A stretch of DNA of 64,000 nt, taken from the NCBI RefSeq assembly GCF_000499845.2, contig NC_023750.2, positions 29,770,369-29,834,368 of the forward strand, given 5' to 3'. Each line of letters starts with the position of its first letter. The first letter of the stretch is position 1. The notes under the pieces were generated by a model. The model was not told the DNA's origin and ran no database searches. It was given only the letters and a program-made list of their open reading frames with translations. The position numbers were made by a program, and so were the translations under genes. The DNA comes from Phaseolus vulgaris. Lineage: Eukaryota > Streptophyta > Magnoliopsida > Fabales > Fabaceae. Below, piece by piece: positions 12,820-24,771 of this stretch.

Positions 12820-13435
12820 TAGCGAGCGGATGCCGCTAGAGTTTGAGGAGAAGAATCGACTATTGCGACAAGAGTTTCTACAACATTAGCTTTGTGCTAA
12901 GCTACTTGTTGCTCCCACTCTTTGGAGTATAAAGGGGAGTTGTGCAGCTCCTACAATGTCAAGGGAGTCATTGGCCAGATAAGCCAATGTGAGTTACTTA
13001 TAAAGGGCAACATCTTTCCTTAAGTGGTGGCTGGAAAAGTCTTTCAAGAGGTCATGACCTTACAGAACGTGTCTCTCCCCCCAGATATGGTGAAGGTTAC
13101 GGTGGACAAAGTATGAGTTTTTCATGCTCGTATTTCACTACTTGTAGATGAGGTAACTATTGTATTCGAGGCAGTTTAGACATTCATAATCTGGCCCATA
13201 CACCTCATTCAAATTGTTCTAGAACCCCCGATAAGAATTTATAAGTTCATTATATTAATTTATATTTATGTATTACATCTAATACAAATGTTCTTTATTT
13301 TGTAGAAACCTCTTCGGAAACCAAGTCTGCAAAAGAAGCTTCTGGTTCCCGTTGACGATCCTATAGCTTCTTTATTGTCAGCTGCTAAGGATATTGGTAC
13401 AAACCTACTCGAGGTTTCGTGGGATTATACTTTTT
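12820..13435 (+). pseudogene. Fragment of CACTA second gene in remnant K
   Basis: This aligns by eye with exons 4 and 5 of the second gene of element A (about 5900-6530): GCGACAAGAGTTTCTA, AAAGGGGAGTTGTGC, GATATGGTGAAGGTTACGG and, after an intron ending TTGTAG at 13305, GACGATCCTATAGCTTC. Several in-frame stops and indels are present (for instance TAG after CAACAT near 12889). The Ulp1-like exons are absent. Confidence 0.7.
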
Positions 13436-13439
13436 TGGA

Positions 13440-13560
13440 AGAAACACGAACATCCCCTTGCAAAAATTGTGAATCTCATCAAAAGAAAGTTTTGTATCTT
13501 ATGAAAACAGTAGACACAATTTCAAAAGGTAAATCCAATCTTTAGAATGTTTTAGCATCT
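13440..13560 (+). pseudogene. Copia (SIRE-like) gag fragment
   Basis: From 13459 the frame reads CKNCESHQKK..YLMKTVDT, SKGKSNL, a TAG stop, then NVLAS, which resembles the spacer of plant SIRE-type Copia gag polyproteins (cysteine pair, coiled segment, KGK, VLASQ). It ends exactly at the 5' LTR of element B. The remainder of the Copia element is not seen on the other side. Identification rests on a short match. Confidence 0.42.
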
Positions 13561-14354
13561 TGTACCGCCCTGGTGGTCGGGTATGATGACGTGGCACCCT
13601 GCTACAGTGTAGGCGTGTTGACAAGGCGCCAGGTTGGCAGATAGGAAGGAAGTCGGGAGGCACGTGTAGTCGCCGATTGTTAAGTTGGCGTGTTCCGACT
13701 TCCAGCTTACCAGAATAGGCGATCGCCAGGTTGAAGATGGAGTCGCCAGATGTAGACCCAGGCGACCAAGCAGTCGGAGATCGCCAGAACAAGCACATCG
13801 CCGAAGATGAAGGAGAAGCAGATTATGAAGGCGGCCGGCGAGACCACAGGGAAGGTGTATGAAGGCCCCTAACTCGCCAGTTCCAGTATAGATCGCACTC
13901 CTAAGTTAGTTATGCACTGGGCAGTACCATGCATAAGTAACTTAGCCAAAATAAGAGCAGAAGCAGCGCCAAGTCAGGGAGCCTCCAGATGATGGCACGT
14001 GTACAGTTGGATGCGAGCCACGTGTCCAAGTCTGTAACTGCCAGGAGAGAGAAAGCCACCAGGTATATAAGAGTTCTTAACAAACTTTCTGAGGTACGCA
14101 CGTTCAGTTCATACACTTTACGCTTGCGAGTGATAGAGCTGATTGTGAGAGAGGATTTGCACGGTTCTCGTTCTTAGTATTTGGTGATACCGTCACTGAC
14201 TTGAGCGTCGGAGTGCGATCGGCCGCAGCGGCGCCGTATCGTTTCTTTGCAGGTTCTTGAGATAGATCGCGAAGAGGAACGAAGGTGAGAAGCGGTGCGC
14301 ACGTCGATCCTTTGACGAGGCATTCTCCAGCGTTCCGGTCAACAGGCAGGATCA
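13561..14354 (+). repeat. 5' LTR of element B
   Basis: 794 bp, TG...CA ends. A TATA box (TATATAA, 14064-14070) in CCAGGTATATAAG marks the probable promoter, so transcription should begin about 14095-14100 near TGAGGTACGCACG. Differs from the 3' copy at about three sites (near 13743, 14271 and 14282). Confidence 0.95.
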
Positions 14355-14356
14355 TC

Positions 14357-14374
14357 AGGCGCCCACCGTGGGGC
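14357..14374 (+). other. Primer binding site, tRNA-Lys type, element B
   Basis: AGGCGCCCACCGTGGGGC two bases after the LTR complements the 3' end of plant tRNA-Lys(CUU), whose 3' end is CCCCACGGTGGGCGCCA; only the outermost base differs. The same site follows the LTRs of elements C, D and G. Confidence 0.8.
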
Positions 14375-14758
14375 CGTGTAAAGCTTGCTCCCATCCACAG
14401 CGTGAGTTCGTGGAAGTTTTCGAGGTTTTCTGCGTGGTTGTGTGCTGGTGCAACCGTCGTTCGCAGTTTCTTTGAGTTTCGTTCGGTGAGTTTGCGTTTT
14501 GTACCTTTTGTTTGGTTTTCGATCGGTGGAGTGAGGTCTGCTGTTGCTTGCGCGCAATCTGTTTGGTGGAAGTCCGAGTCCTTTCGATTGTTTGGTTGTC
14601 CGCGGGGAAACGGTGGCTTTTGGTGAAGTTGTGGTTTTCTTCGAAGGTTTGCGGTGTTCTTGAGTTCTTGCGCAGTTTCTTGAGTTTTCTCCGATTGATC
14701 GCTGATTCGATCGTGGCTGAAGTGTTGATTGTTGTATTCCTATGGTACGCTGAAGTTA
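14375..14758 (+). other. 5' untranslated leader of element B
   Basis: About 380 bases between the primer binding site and the gag start; GT-rich on this strand, no convincing gene. The equivalent leader in D is at 49017-49410. Confidence 0.6.
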
Positions 14759-17700
14759 ATGAGAAAAATGAGAAGCAATCGTTCCAGTCCCGTGGCGCCT
14801 GTCGCTGCTGAAGGCGACGCCGCCATGACCATGGCGCAGATGGCAGAGATGATGCGCTCGTTGCAGGCAACTGTGGAAGCCTCGCGCGTAGAGCAGGCGA
14901 GGATACATGAGGACCTGGTCGCCTATCGCGCCAGGAACGAGGAGCTCAGCAAGGTAACTGAGGAGCTGCGTCGAGCTCTTCAGGAGCAGCAGGGACGTTC
15001 TTCTGCTGAAGAGGTGGCACCGTCGACGCCACCTCGTGTGTTCCCAATGCCTTTCGTTCAGGCGATTACCGACAAGCCAATTCCCACGAGCGTGGTTCCG
15101 GTTAAAGCTGTTTTTACCGGCGTGGAGGATCCAGAGGCTCATCTGACCACGTTCCACACGCAGATGATGCTGTCGGAAGGGTCAGACGCCGTCTACTGCA
15201 AGATGTTCGTGAGTACGCTCCAGGGAACGGCGATGGAGTGGTTTGTGAGCCTGCCTAACGGCCACATAACCAATTTTCAACAGTTCTCGAAAATCTTTGT
15301 CGAGCAGTACATTGTGAATAAGGCACCGCCCAGGGTGTCCTATGATCTGTTTGATATAAGGCAGTACCATGGGGAGTCCCTCAGAGACTACCTCAATCGC
15401 TTCGGAGCGCAGATGGTCAGATCGCCGGCCAAGGATGAAGAAATGCTGGTCTATGCCTTCAAGAAGGGCGTGCAGCCAGTGCCATTCTGTGAGGCCTTGA
15501 TCAGGGCTCATCCAGCAACGTTTGCTGAAGTCAGGCGACTTGCGGTGGCCCACATCGCCGACGAGAGTGAAGTCGCCGAGAAGAGAGGCAGCGTGGCTCC
15601 CGCCAGGCCACGCGCCCAGACCAGGATCCAGCCGCAGAGGGTGCTGGAAACGGTGGAGGCGGCCAGAAGAGACCAGAGGACTCGCCATCCCTACGACAGG
15701 AGAAACAAGGGAAGAAGCCAAGCGCGCCAGCAACCAGCACGCCAGCAACCAGCACGCCGGGAGTACAATCGCCCGCCTAAGCACAAATTCGTCATGGGAC
15801 TAGCGGACCTGATCGCTATCCCTAACATATCTGCTAGGTTGAAGGCACCCGAGAAGGTGGGAGACAAGGTGCTGGGGTCAAAGCCGGACGCCTGGTGCGA
15901 GTTCCACCAGTGTTTTGGCCACAACCTGGACTCGTGTTTGTCTTTAGGATACCAGCTCGACGATCTGGTTAAGAGCGGGTTCCTAAATGACTATCTGCTG
16001 GACAGGAGGACGGGGGGAGCATCGAGTTCCCAGCCAGCAGGTGGAGAAGCCCAACAACACGAGATGCCAATCCATGGGGAGATCCACACCATTGCAGGGG
16101 GTTTCTCAGGTGGTGGATGCACCGCATCGCAGAGGAAAAAGTATGCGCGATCGGTGATGGCAGTGGACATGTTTGAAGATCACTCGCCGGAAGTGGACAT
16201 TACGTTCACAAAGCAGGATCTTCGGGACGTTGTGCCTCATGACAACGATCCCATAGTTATTTCGTTGATAACAGCAGGGAGGAAGGTCCACAGAGTTCTG
16301 GTGGACCAAGGAAGCTCGGCAGACGTGATGTTCTGGCCGACTTTCACGCAGCTGGAATTGCCCCTTGACCAGCTAAGGCCCTATGGAGGGTGCTTATATG
16401 GATTCGCTGGTGACCAGGTGGAGGTCAGGGGGTACATTGAGCTGAGAACCACGTTTACAGATGAGGCCGGGTCGAGGACGGAGAAAATCAAGTACCTCAT
16501 CGTAAACGCCCCTTCAGCATATAACATCCTGTTGGGTAGGCCCACTCTTAACAGGATAGGCGCCATTCCGTCGACACGGCACATGAAGGTGCAGTTGCCG
16601 TCCATGGAAGGGGTGGTGATCACGATCAAGTCTGATCAGAAAGAAGCGAAAAGGTGCTATGAGAATAGCCTGAAAAACAAAAGATCAGTGAGTTATGTAA
16701 CAACCACCCCACCTCCCGGTGTAAAGCCTAGACTGCCGGTAACAGAGGAGGCCGCCGGAAGGGATGTAGAGATGATAGACGCTGAGCTAGGGGAGAGGAA
16801 TGCTGGCCTGGAAGAGGAAGAGGAGCGGAATCGCCCCGAGGAAGCAAGGGAACAGGGAATCGCTAGAGCGGTGATCGCCAAAGAATCCAGGCCCAAACCT
16901 GTTGAGCAGTGGCTCGAGAAGGAGATCGGAGGGAAAATCTTCAAGCTCGGAAGATCTCTGGAGGTCGATCTCCAGGACCAGATCGCCAAGGTGATTGAGC
17001 GGCATCTGGACGCGTTTGCTTGGTCCGCTTCGGACATGCCCGGGATCGATCCCGACTTCTTGTGCCATCATCTGGCGATGGACAACATGGTGAGACCGGT
17101 GCGACAAAGGAGAAGAAAATTCAATGAAGAGAGGAGGCAGGCGATCAGGGACGAAACACAGAAACTCCTCGCTGCAGGCCACATCAGGGAAGTCCAGTAC
17201 CCTGAATGGTTGGCAAATGTCGTACTGGTGAAGAAGAGTAACGGGAAATGGCGCATGTGCGTCGATTTCACCGATCTGAACAAAGCTTGCCCAAAGGATT
17301 CGTATCCTTTACCAAGCATTGATGCCCTGGTTGATAGTGCTGCAGGGTGCAAGCTGCTGAGTTTCCTGGATGCCTTCTCGGGCTATAATCAGATCAAGAT
17401 GCATCCCATGGATGAAGAAAAAACAGCCTTCATGACGGAGAGGTCGTGCTACTGCTATAAGGTGATGTCGTTTGGGCTGAAGAACGCGGGGGCCACGTAC
17501 CAGAGGTTGATGGATCGAGTACTTGCACCAATGCTGGGAAGGAACGTGCAAGCCTACGTCGATGACATGGTCGTGACCTCGCAGGAGAAAGGCAAGCACG
17601 TTGCAGACTTGGAAGAATTGTTCACGACGATCGCCAAGTTCAAGTTAAAGCTCAACCCGGAGAAATGCATTTTCGGCGTGGGGGCTGGAAAATTTTGGGT

Positions 17701-20211
17701 TTTCTCTTGACTGAAAGAGGAATAGAAGCTAACCCGGACAAGTGTGCCGCCATCTTGGCGATGAGAAGCCCGGCTACGGTGAAAGAAGTCCAGCAACTAA
17801 CAGGTCGGATGGCAGCCCTATCTCGCTTCGTGTCAGCTAGCGGAGAAAAAGGGCATCCCTATTTTCAATGTCTGCGGCGCAATAACAAGTTTGCTTGGAC
17901 GAAAGAGTGCGAGGAAGCTTTCGTCAAGCTGAAGGAGTATCTGGCGAGCCCGCCGGTTCTGTGCAAACCGCTGGCGGGAACCCCTCTCAGGTTGTATTTT
18001 GCTGTAACTGAGAGGGCGGTGAGTGCGGTGCTCGCCCAGGATCAAGATCAGGCTCAGAAGCCTATTTATTTTGTGAGCAAGGTGTTGCAGGGCCCAGAAA
18101 CGAGATATCAAGCCCTGGAGAAGGCTGCGCTGGCTGTGGTGTTTTCGGCGAGGAGGTTGCGCCACTACTTCCACAGTTTCACAATACTGGTGATGACTGA
18201 CCTGCCCATCCAGAAGGTCTTGAAGAAACCTGACGTTGCGGGAAGAATGGTGAAGTGGGCAGTGGAGTTGTCAGAGTTTGATATTAAATATGAGCCCCGA
18301 GGCCCGATCAAGGGGCAAATCTTTGCAGATTTTGTGGTCGAGCTCTCATCAAAGGCGACGCGGGTTGAAGGAGACGATTTCCGTTGGGTACTCTCGGTGG
18401 ATGGATCGTCGAACCAGCAGGGTAGCGGTGCTGGAGTCATATTGGAAGGACCCAACGGCGTGCTGATTGAACAATCTTTGAGGTTTGCCTTCAAAGCCAG
18501 CAACAATCAAGCAGAGTATGAGGCGCTGATCGCCGGGATTCTGCTGGCCAAGGAGATGGGAGCTAGGGTGCTGATGGCTAAGAGTGACTCGCTGCTAGTC
18601 ACAGGGCAAGTAACAGGCGAGTTCCAGGCTAAAGATCCACAAATGGCGGCTTACTTGGCATATGTGCAGGAATTGAAGAGTTCCTTTGCCTCTTTTGAAG
18701 TAGTGCATGTGCCCCGAGAGCAGAATGCCCGAGCTGACTTGCTTGCTAAGCTCGCCAGCTCAGGCAAGGGGGGTAGGCAGAGGACGGTGATTCAAGAAAC
18801 TCTGAAGACGCCGAGGGCATTTGTAGCAGATCACCTGGTCCTTCAGATAAGCAAGTCGACGGAGAGAGCAGCGAGAAGCCATAAGTCTTTGACGCAAGAA
18901 ACTCTGAGATTGCCGAGAATTAGAGCATGTCGAGGAGAGAAGGTGGACGTGATGCAGGTCTGCGCCGCCCATGAGCCAGACACTTGGATAACACAGTACA
19001 AGCGGTGCTTGGCAGATGGCCTCCTCCCGCTGGATCCAACAGAAGCTAGGAAGGTAAAGAAAAATTCCAGCAAGTATACATTGATTGATGGCGATCTGTA
19101 CAGGTTTGGGTTCACTCACCCACTCCTGGAATGTATACACGGCGAGAAGTGCACGAGAATTATGGCAGAGCTCCACGAAGGTATATGTGGAAGCCACGTC
19201 GGGGGTCGAGCTCTGGCCGCGAGGACTCTCCGTGCAGGCTACTACTGGCCATCCATGAGAGAAGATTGCAAGAAATATGCCCAATGTTGTAAACAATGCC
19301 AGCAGCACGCCGATTGGCATAAGGCACCTCCCGAGGAGTTGAAGTCGATCTATAGCCCTTGGCCGTTTCATACTTGGGGAATCGACATCCTGGGACCTTT
19401 CCCGCTGGCGATCAGGCAAATGAAGTACTTGGTGGTGGCGATTGAGTATTTCACCAAGTGGATTGAAGCAGAACCAGTGGCCCAGATCACCGCACACAAG
19501 ATTGAAGGTTTTGTATGGAAGAACATCGTGTGCCGGTTTGGAGTGCCTAAGCGCCTGGTGTCAGATAATGGAACGCAGTTTGCAAGCCACCTGTTGAAGA
19601 AGCTTTGCGAAGGGGTGGGAATTCAACAAGTGTTTGCATCCGTCGAGCACCCCCAAACAAACGGCCAGGTGGAATCAGCTAATCGGGTGTTGTTGAGAGG
19701 TTTGAAGAGAAGGCTTGAGAAAGCCAAGGGAAGTTGGGCTGAGGAGGTGCCCCGTATAGTCTGGGCGTACCACACCACCGAGCAGTCAGGAACCCATGAG
19801 ACCCCGTTTAGCTTGGTCTATGGGTGCGACGCCATGATTCCGGTGGAGATCCAGGAGAGCTCGCCGAGATTCCAGAACTTTGTAGAGGAAGACTCGAATG
19901 AAGAGAGAAGGCTGAACCTGGATCTGCTGGATGAAGTCAGGGAAGAGGCGAGGCTGAAGGCTGAGGCGGTGAAGAGGAGGATCGAGCGAAGATACAACTC
20001 AAAGGTGATGCCAAGGCAGTTTAGAGAAGGCGATCTGGTGATGAGGAAGGCCCACCAGTATGAGATGGAGAATAAACTATCACCCAAGTGGACTGGACCG
20101 TTCAGAATAACCGAGACGCTCGGGAACGGAGCCTACCGCTTGGAAACGCTGGAAGGAGGGGCGATTCCTCGCACCTGGAACGCCACACACTTGAAGTTGT
20201 ACTATAGTTAA
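14759..20211 (+). pseudogene. Gag-pol polyprotein of element B, one frameshift in RT
   Basis: Starts at ATG 14759 (MRKMRSN), chosen because D starts at the same residue. Order: coiled N-terminus; retrotransposon gag core (about residues 140-280, TAMEWFVSLPNGH); a CEFHQCFGHNLDSC zinc-binding-like cluster; aspartic protease with VDQGSSADVMF (near 16300); reverse transcriptase with YVDDMVV (near 17555); RNase H; a second, archaeal-type RNase H (SVDGSS near 18396, NNQAEYEAL, ADLLAKLA); integrase with an H2C2 finger (19170-19310) and D, D, E core (GIDILGPF, VSDNGTQF, NGQVESANR). The stop is at 20211. A one-T loss in the T run at 17693-17696 ends the first frame at 17710; the second frame continues to the end. 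D has one more base there, so this is a mutation. Everything else is open. Confidence 0.93.
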
Positions 20212-20273
20212 GAGCTTTGTAAGTAAAGACAAACACAATGTTATATTACAATGTCTCTGTTAAAATAGTTTGA

Positions 20274-20320
20274 AGGGGGCACTCTTTTTTCCCTAAGGAG
20301 GGTTTTTAATGAGGCCACCC
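20274..20320 (+). other. Conserved post-pol motif with small hairpin, element B
   Basis: AAGGGGGCACTCTTTTTTCC and then CTAAGGAGGGTTTTTAATGA lie about 60 bases after the pol stop. The CCCTAAGGAGGG core can fold. The equivalents in D (41756-41808, reverse) and C (30364-30405, reverse, diverged) keep the core. Function unknown. Confidence 0.55.
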
Positions 20321-20460
20321 AATAAAAGAAGAGTTTTCGAAGTATAAGGTGTTTTCAGATTGCATGTGTGCTATTTTCAAGAGTTTTGAAGAAAGACCTT
20401 GTCATTTGTACATGATTTAAGGCAAGAAAAGATATATCGCGTGCTTTCTAAAAGGTTTTA

Positions 20461-20632
20461 AGTCCTCATCGTTTTCCGGCGATTAGAGGCACCAGTTAAG
20501 TTTTAAGTCCTCATCGTTTTTCGGCGATTGGAGGCACCAGTTAAGTTTTAAGTCCTCATCGTTTTTCGGCGATTGGAGGCACCAGTTAAGTTTTCAAAGT
20601 CCTCATCGTCTTTCGGCGATCGGAGGCACCAG
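20461..20632 (+). repeat. 45-bp tandem repeat, element B spacer
   Basis: Four copies begin AGTCCTCATCG at 20461, 20506, 20551 and 20598, each carrying CGGCGATTGGAGGCACC. D has five related copies of about 46 bp at 41398-41625. Confidence 0.85.
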
Positions 20633-21552
20633 ATGAAAGACCTCAACGCTCTCGCGCGTCCTGAGGCAAGTAAAAGACCTCCTCGCCGTCGAGCGAGTGC
20701 TGGCGAGAAAGAGAAAAAGTCCTCCGTGTTTCTGGGAGCGAGAAGATGTAACTCCTGGGGCAATGTAGAGGCAAGTTAAAGATCTCCTCGCCGTCGAGCG
20801 AGTGCAGGCGAGAAAGAGAAAGGTCCTCAGTGCATCCAGGGGGGGAGATGTACACCCTGGGCAAGTTGAGGCACCAGATAAAGTCCTTCTCGCCGTTGAG
20901 CGAGTTCATGCGAGTTAAAAGACCTTCTCGCTTATGTGCGAGCATAGGCAAGATAAAATCCTTCTCGTCTCGGACGAGTTCAGGTATGGCGAAGAGGGTG
21001 GAAGAAGCCTGAAAGGTGGCTAAGGTAGGTTCGAAGAGAACGCCTAGTCAGCCGGTCTTTTGCTCTGAAGTTCAGGGGGGCAAAGGAAGATCCCAAAGGA
21101 CGCTTCTACCCCAGATAAAGAAACGATTGCCAAAGCATGAGGCTAGGAAAAGCTGATGTTACCAAGAGGTCTTGGCGATCGGGAAAAGTTCAAACACGGC
21201 GAGAAGGTTGAAAGGCTTGTTTGACAAAGCAGGTCGAGTGGGACGTTGTTTGAGCCAATGATTGAGTTACAGTTCGTTGCTTGGAAGGTATTCTTATGAT
21301 AAGGTTAGTGCCTCAAGAGTACAAGTTTTTTAAAGCGATTATTGCTTAAAGTTTGAATTGGCTCAAGGCAGTTACGTCAAAAGTCGTATTCGCAAAATTG
21401 TTAAGTTAAATCCGACAAAGTTAAACATACAAAGAAGGCTAGAGCGCTTAAAAGGAGTCAGGGGAGAGAATATCCAAGTTTTGTGATTGAAATAAGTATC
21501 TGTTCAAAACACATATGCACGAGTTTTTATTACAAGGTATATACAAGCGAAA
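20633..21552. other. Noncoding spacer between convergent pol and antisense gene, element B
   Basis: Imperfect repeats built on CTCGCCGTCGAGCGAGTGC and CTTCTCGC..GCGAG (20680-21000) are the diverged equivalents of the repeats in D at 41076-41320. The rest is unstructured. Short open frames here are repeat translations. Confidence 0.6.
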
Positions 21553-24192
21553 TTATAAAGTAGCAGACGAGGTGGAGTTGGTTAAGTCTTCGGCGGGAAC
21601 GACCTTTCCATCTACTACTTCGTTGTTCAACGACACCATGCTGAGGTCGAGATCGGGGAATAGGCATGCGAATTGTTTCCGAGCGGCTTCGAATCCAACA
21701 ACCAGAATCTGAGCAGAGCTTAGCTTAAGTTCTTCAATTTGCCCTTGAAGTTCTTCAACCTGTTTCTTGAGCTCCTTGTTCTGCTGCTCCAGCTCTTCGA
21801 CCTGTTTTCGGAGTTGTTCGTTGGTCTCTTGAGCATGGAGAAGGTCGTCAGTAACCTTCTTGGATTCCGTTTGAGCTTGGGTCAACTCGGCAGCCATCTT
21901 TCCTTTTTCCTTGTTTGCCTCGGCGAGATCAGCCATGGCGTCGTCCCTCGCTTTTTCTACTTGCCCAATTAGCTTCTCGCGGTCGATCGACCTCTGCTCC
22001 AGTTTTTGCAACTTGGCGGCATCAGCTTGAATGTGAGCCTCCAGGTCGCTCGCCTTGGTGCGAAGAGGCACGATTTTGCTTTCCAACTCGACTTTCTCTT
22101 GGGCAAGATCATGAATTTTGCGGCGAAGGTCAGCAGCTTCCTTGCGCGCCAGCCTGAGCTCGGTATTCATGGCATCCTCCACTCGGGAGTGTTCTATTTC
22201 TGCGAGCGTCAGGCTGAATGACATTTTCTCCACCTCGACCTTCATAGTGCTATTTTCGGTCTTGAGGTTGAAGAGATCATCTTGAAGCCTCCTGGTGGAG
22301 CTCTCCACAGCCCTCGTTATGATCGCGGGGATATCCTCCGCTATGGTTTTCAACTTAGCAGTCAGAGGTTCCCACATCCTTGTGACTTCAAGGGAAAGGT
22401 TTGCTGCTTGGAGAGGCGCCAGGGGGGCTTGTTGAGGGTTCTCGCCGCCACCTTCCTTAGCAGGATTTTCAGTGTTTGCTTCCTGGCGTGGCGACGCAAT
22501 CGGGGATTCGGTAATTAGAATTGGAGAGGTATGAGCAACCTCATCCCCGATTGGAACGTTTCCTGCAGCTGAAGTGTTTGAAGGGGGGGCCCCCTCCTGC
22601 TGACACATGTGGCGTAGAGGCGCTTGGGGGGTCCTCCAAGAAATTTGGCTCTTGGGCCTCAGCTGCAGGTGGCGCAGTGGCCAGTGGAACTGCTTGGACT
22701 GGTGATGAAAGGGCTTGTGGTGTTGGCGATGAGGGAGGAGGAGCAGGCGTTGATGGTGGTGTTGAGGTTGGAAGAGGGGGTGGAGCAGGTGGAGAAGATG
22801 GTGCCACCCTCTTCCTTTTCGTGACAAGGCCATCCTCTGTGACCTCGTCGTCCTCTTCTTCCTCCTCTTGGACGATTTGAGGGGCTTTTCGCTTAGGCCT
22901 CTTAAGGACCAGTTTCTTGCGCTGGGTGGGTTCCTTGGGCGGTGATCGCCCATGAACGATGGCCTTCTCGACTGCCGAGTTGGGCACCGTTTGGGAACCG
23001 GTCGCCAACCCGTGGTTTCGGGCGAGCGCCTTTAAGTCGGCGAGCATGTTTTTACCCAACATGTTGTCTGCATGAAACGAAAATGCATGAGTTAGCTCAG
23101 AGAAGAAAACGATAAGTGTATGAGGTAATAAAACAGCAAAACAGGTAGTATATGCAGAAAAGGTAAAACCAAAGTCTTGTGCGTATCGCACAAGACGCCC
23201 AGAAGCAATATCAGAAGCAGTATCAAAGCAACAGTTTGGATGTCCTAACCTATTTGGAATTCTAGCTGGTCCTCAAAGAATTCGAAGGAGATCAAGGTGG
23301 GGGTCAGGAATGTTATGTTGGCATCCGCCACCCTCTTCCAGAATAGACAGAGGTCTCGGTCCAATGCTCCCATGCTATCAGGACTTCTGGGCCTCCTGAA
23401 GCAGCTCTTGGACTCCTTTTTCCCCTTGTCCACCCAGTACAAGGGGAAGCCATCAAGAAGGGAGGTGTCTTTATCGTTTGCACGTACTTGGATGAACTTC
23501 CCCTTCCAGTCTTTGTACGATTGCTGGAAGATGGTAAAAATGGATCTCCCAGCAATTGCATTCAAGCTGACCCACAGACGATCTCCTGGGTGCTTGGCCT
23601 CAAAAAGGAACAAAAACACGTCCACCGACGCGGGCAACCCCAGGTGGTCGCACGTTATTTCAAAGGCTCGAACAAACGCCCAGCTGTTGGGGTGAAGCTG
23701 GGCGGCAGCGATGTTGAGCTCAGTCAAAAGTTCCCTCTCGAATCGGGTGAGAGGGAACCTGAGCTTGACCTTCTTGAAGAAAGTTGTGTAAACAAAGCAG
23801 AAGGGCCCGTCGGCGCTTACTCTGTCATCAGCACACACTGGCAGGGCGGCGGGGCAAGGCAGCACCATCATCTTCTCGTCGTGCTCCTTGTGAAACGATT
23901 GATAGGCCTCGTCCGCCTTAGTCAACCGCAGAACTGCTCCCGCAGTGTTCACCGACGAGGTCTCCTTCAGAAGGGTTGGGTTAGCCCAGGGGTATAGAGT
24001 TTTGAAGTCTGGCAGAGGGACGGGGGCTCCTCCAGCGTTAGATGGAGTCGCCTGAAACAGGGCAGTTTGGGAAGACGCAGGCCTCACAGCCTGCGAAGAC
24101 GAAGCGCCACGAACTTGTGTTGGGTTGTGTGCTTGTGAAGGAAGGTTTCGTGCTGAAGGAGGGGGGTTCGGGGTGATCTTTGTGCGAGTCAT
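21553..24192 (-). pseudogene. Antisense gene of element B (Transposase_28-like protein), spliced, one frameshift
   Basis: Two coding exons on the minus strand: 24192-23250 and 23067-21553, joined by an intron with GT..AG ends (donor ATAG|GTTAGG, acceptor ATGCAG|ACAAC). The start is MTRTKITP. Exon 1 holds a domain like the 'putative gypsy type transposon' family (PF04195), with LHPNSWAFVRAFE and DVFLFLFEAK. Exon 2 starts DNMLGKN, then a basic stretch likely to be a nuclear signal (KRPKRK, KRKR), an acidic run, a proline-rich linker and a long coiled coil up to the end. An indel in the G7 run at 22583-22589 breaks the frame relative to D. It is convergent with pol. Extra antisense genes are known in the Tat lineage; the role is unknown. 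Confidence 0.8.
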
Positions 24193-24771
24193 GATAGCAA
24201 CTGCAAAGGAAGAAGAAAGAAAAAACGATCAGGGGATTACAGAGGCTGACTCGATCACAGAAGGAAGGTGAAAAAACGAACGAATGTATGTTCGTTGCGA
24301 CGATCGACAAAGCCCTAAGTTACGCAGAAGGAGAAATGGAAAAACAACCCACAGCGTATGCACCAGGCAGTTACAGGATGATGCAAATCGGTGAAAAAGC
24401 AAGGAAACCCAGCAGATGAAGGAAAGTAGTTACCTTTCGATGATCAGGAAGACGGTGAAGGGAGATGGTGATCTAGAGCGTTGAAGAACGTCGAGAGCTT
24501 TCGCAGAAGGAAGTGAGAGCGTTTGCAAGCACGAAGAAAGTGATGGAACAGTGGAGCGTAATGGGTTTAAGGGTTTTCGAAATGATTTTAGGAAGCGCTA
24601 ACGGCAGATGAAGAGAGCCGTTGATGAAGCCACGTGTCGAACGATGAGTGAAGGGTTTGGTGGAGCGTCAGAGCAGCAGAAAGTACAATCGCTTGGAATT
24701 CTGCGTCAGTGCCACGTAGATCAGTGTTAACGAAGGCTCTTTCAGTCTTTTCGCTAGACAAGTCTTCGCTT
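24193..24771 (-). promoter_or_regulatory. 5' leader of the antisense gene, with probable 5'UTR intron
   Basis: On the minus strand, CGAAAG|GTAACT near 24434 and TTTGCAG just before the start codon (about 24200) look like a splice pair. The same pair sits at the same place in D (AAAG|GTACTT near 37569, TTTGCAG at 37802). A promoter is presumably upstream in the region next to the LTR; no clear TATA box is seen. Confidence 0.5.

Larger units (their letters stand above)
11351..13435 (+). mobile_element. CACTA remnant K, internally deleted
   Basis: A CACTAATTTA-like left end at 11351 is followed by subterminal-type repeats (GACGGTTATTG, GACAGGTGG) and, at 11985-12110, ACCGCT/GGCGGTTG units. A TC-rich leader (12140-12440), an AT-rich intron and then second-gene exons follow in the order seen in element A, but the whole TNP2 transposase is missing. 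The right end is lost at a junction with a Copia scrap near 13435. A dispersed repeat (11485-11960) appears inserted within it. Confidence 0.6.

Noticed and set aside
13910..14394. Open frames inside LTRs (also 25137-25582, 36425-37331, 49460-50252, 51191-52097)
   Set aside because: They recur only because the LTRs are copies; they have no domain, and overlap the promoter and primer regions.
15182..15784. Long minus-strand frames opposite gag-pol of B, and plus-strand frames opposite gag-pol of D
   Set aside because: Mirror frames of a GC-biased coding strand; the real frame shows recognisable gag, protease, RT and integrase motifs.
17684..17700. Programmed -1 frameshifting between the two halves of gag-pol in B
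   Set aside because: The site GGA AAA TTT TGG does not fit an X XXY YYZ slippery heptamer, and D is continuous here with one more base, so mutation or sequencing error is simpler.
22521..22880. Gly/Val-rich plus-strand frame in the antisense gene region of B
   Set aside because: Translation of the complement of a proline-rich linker.
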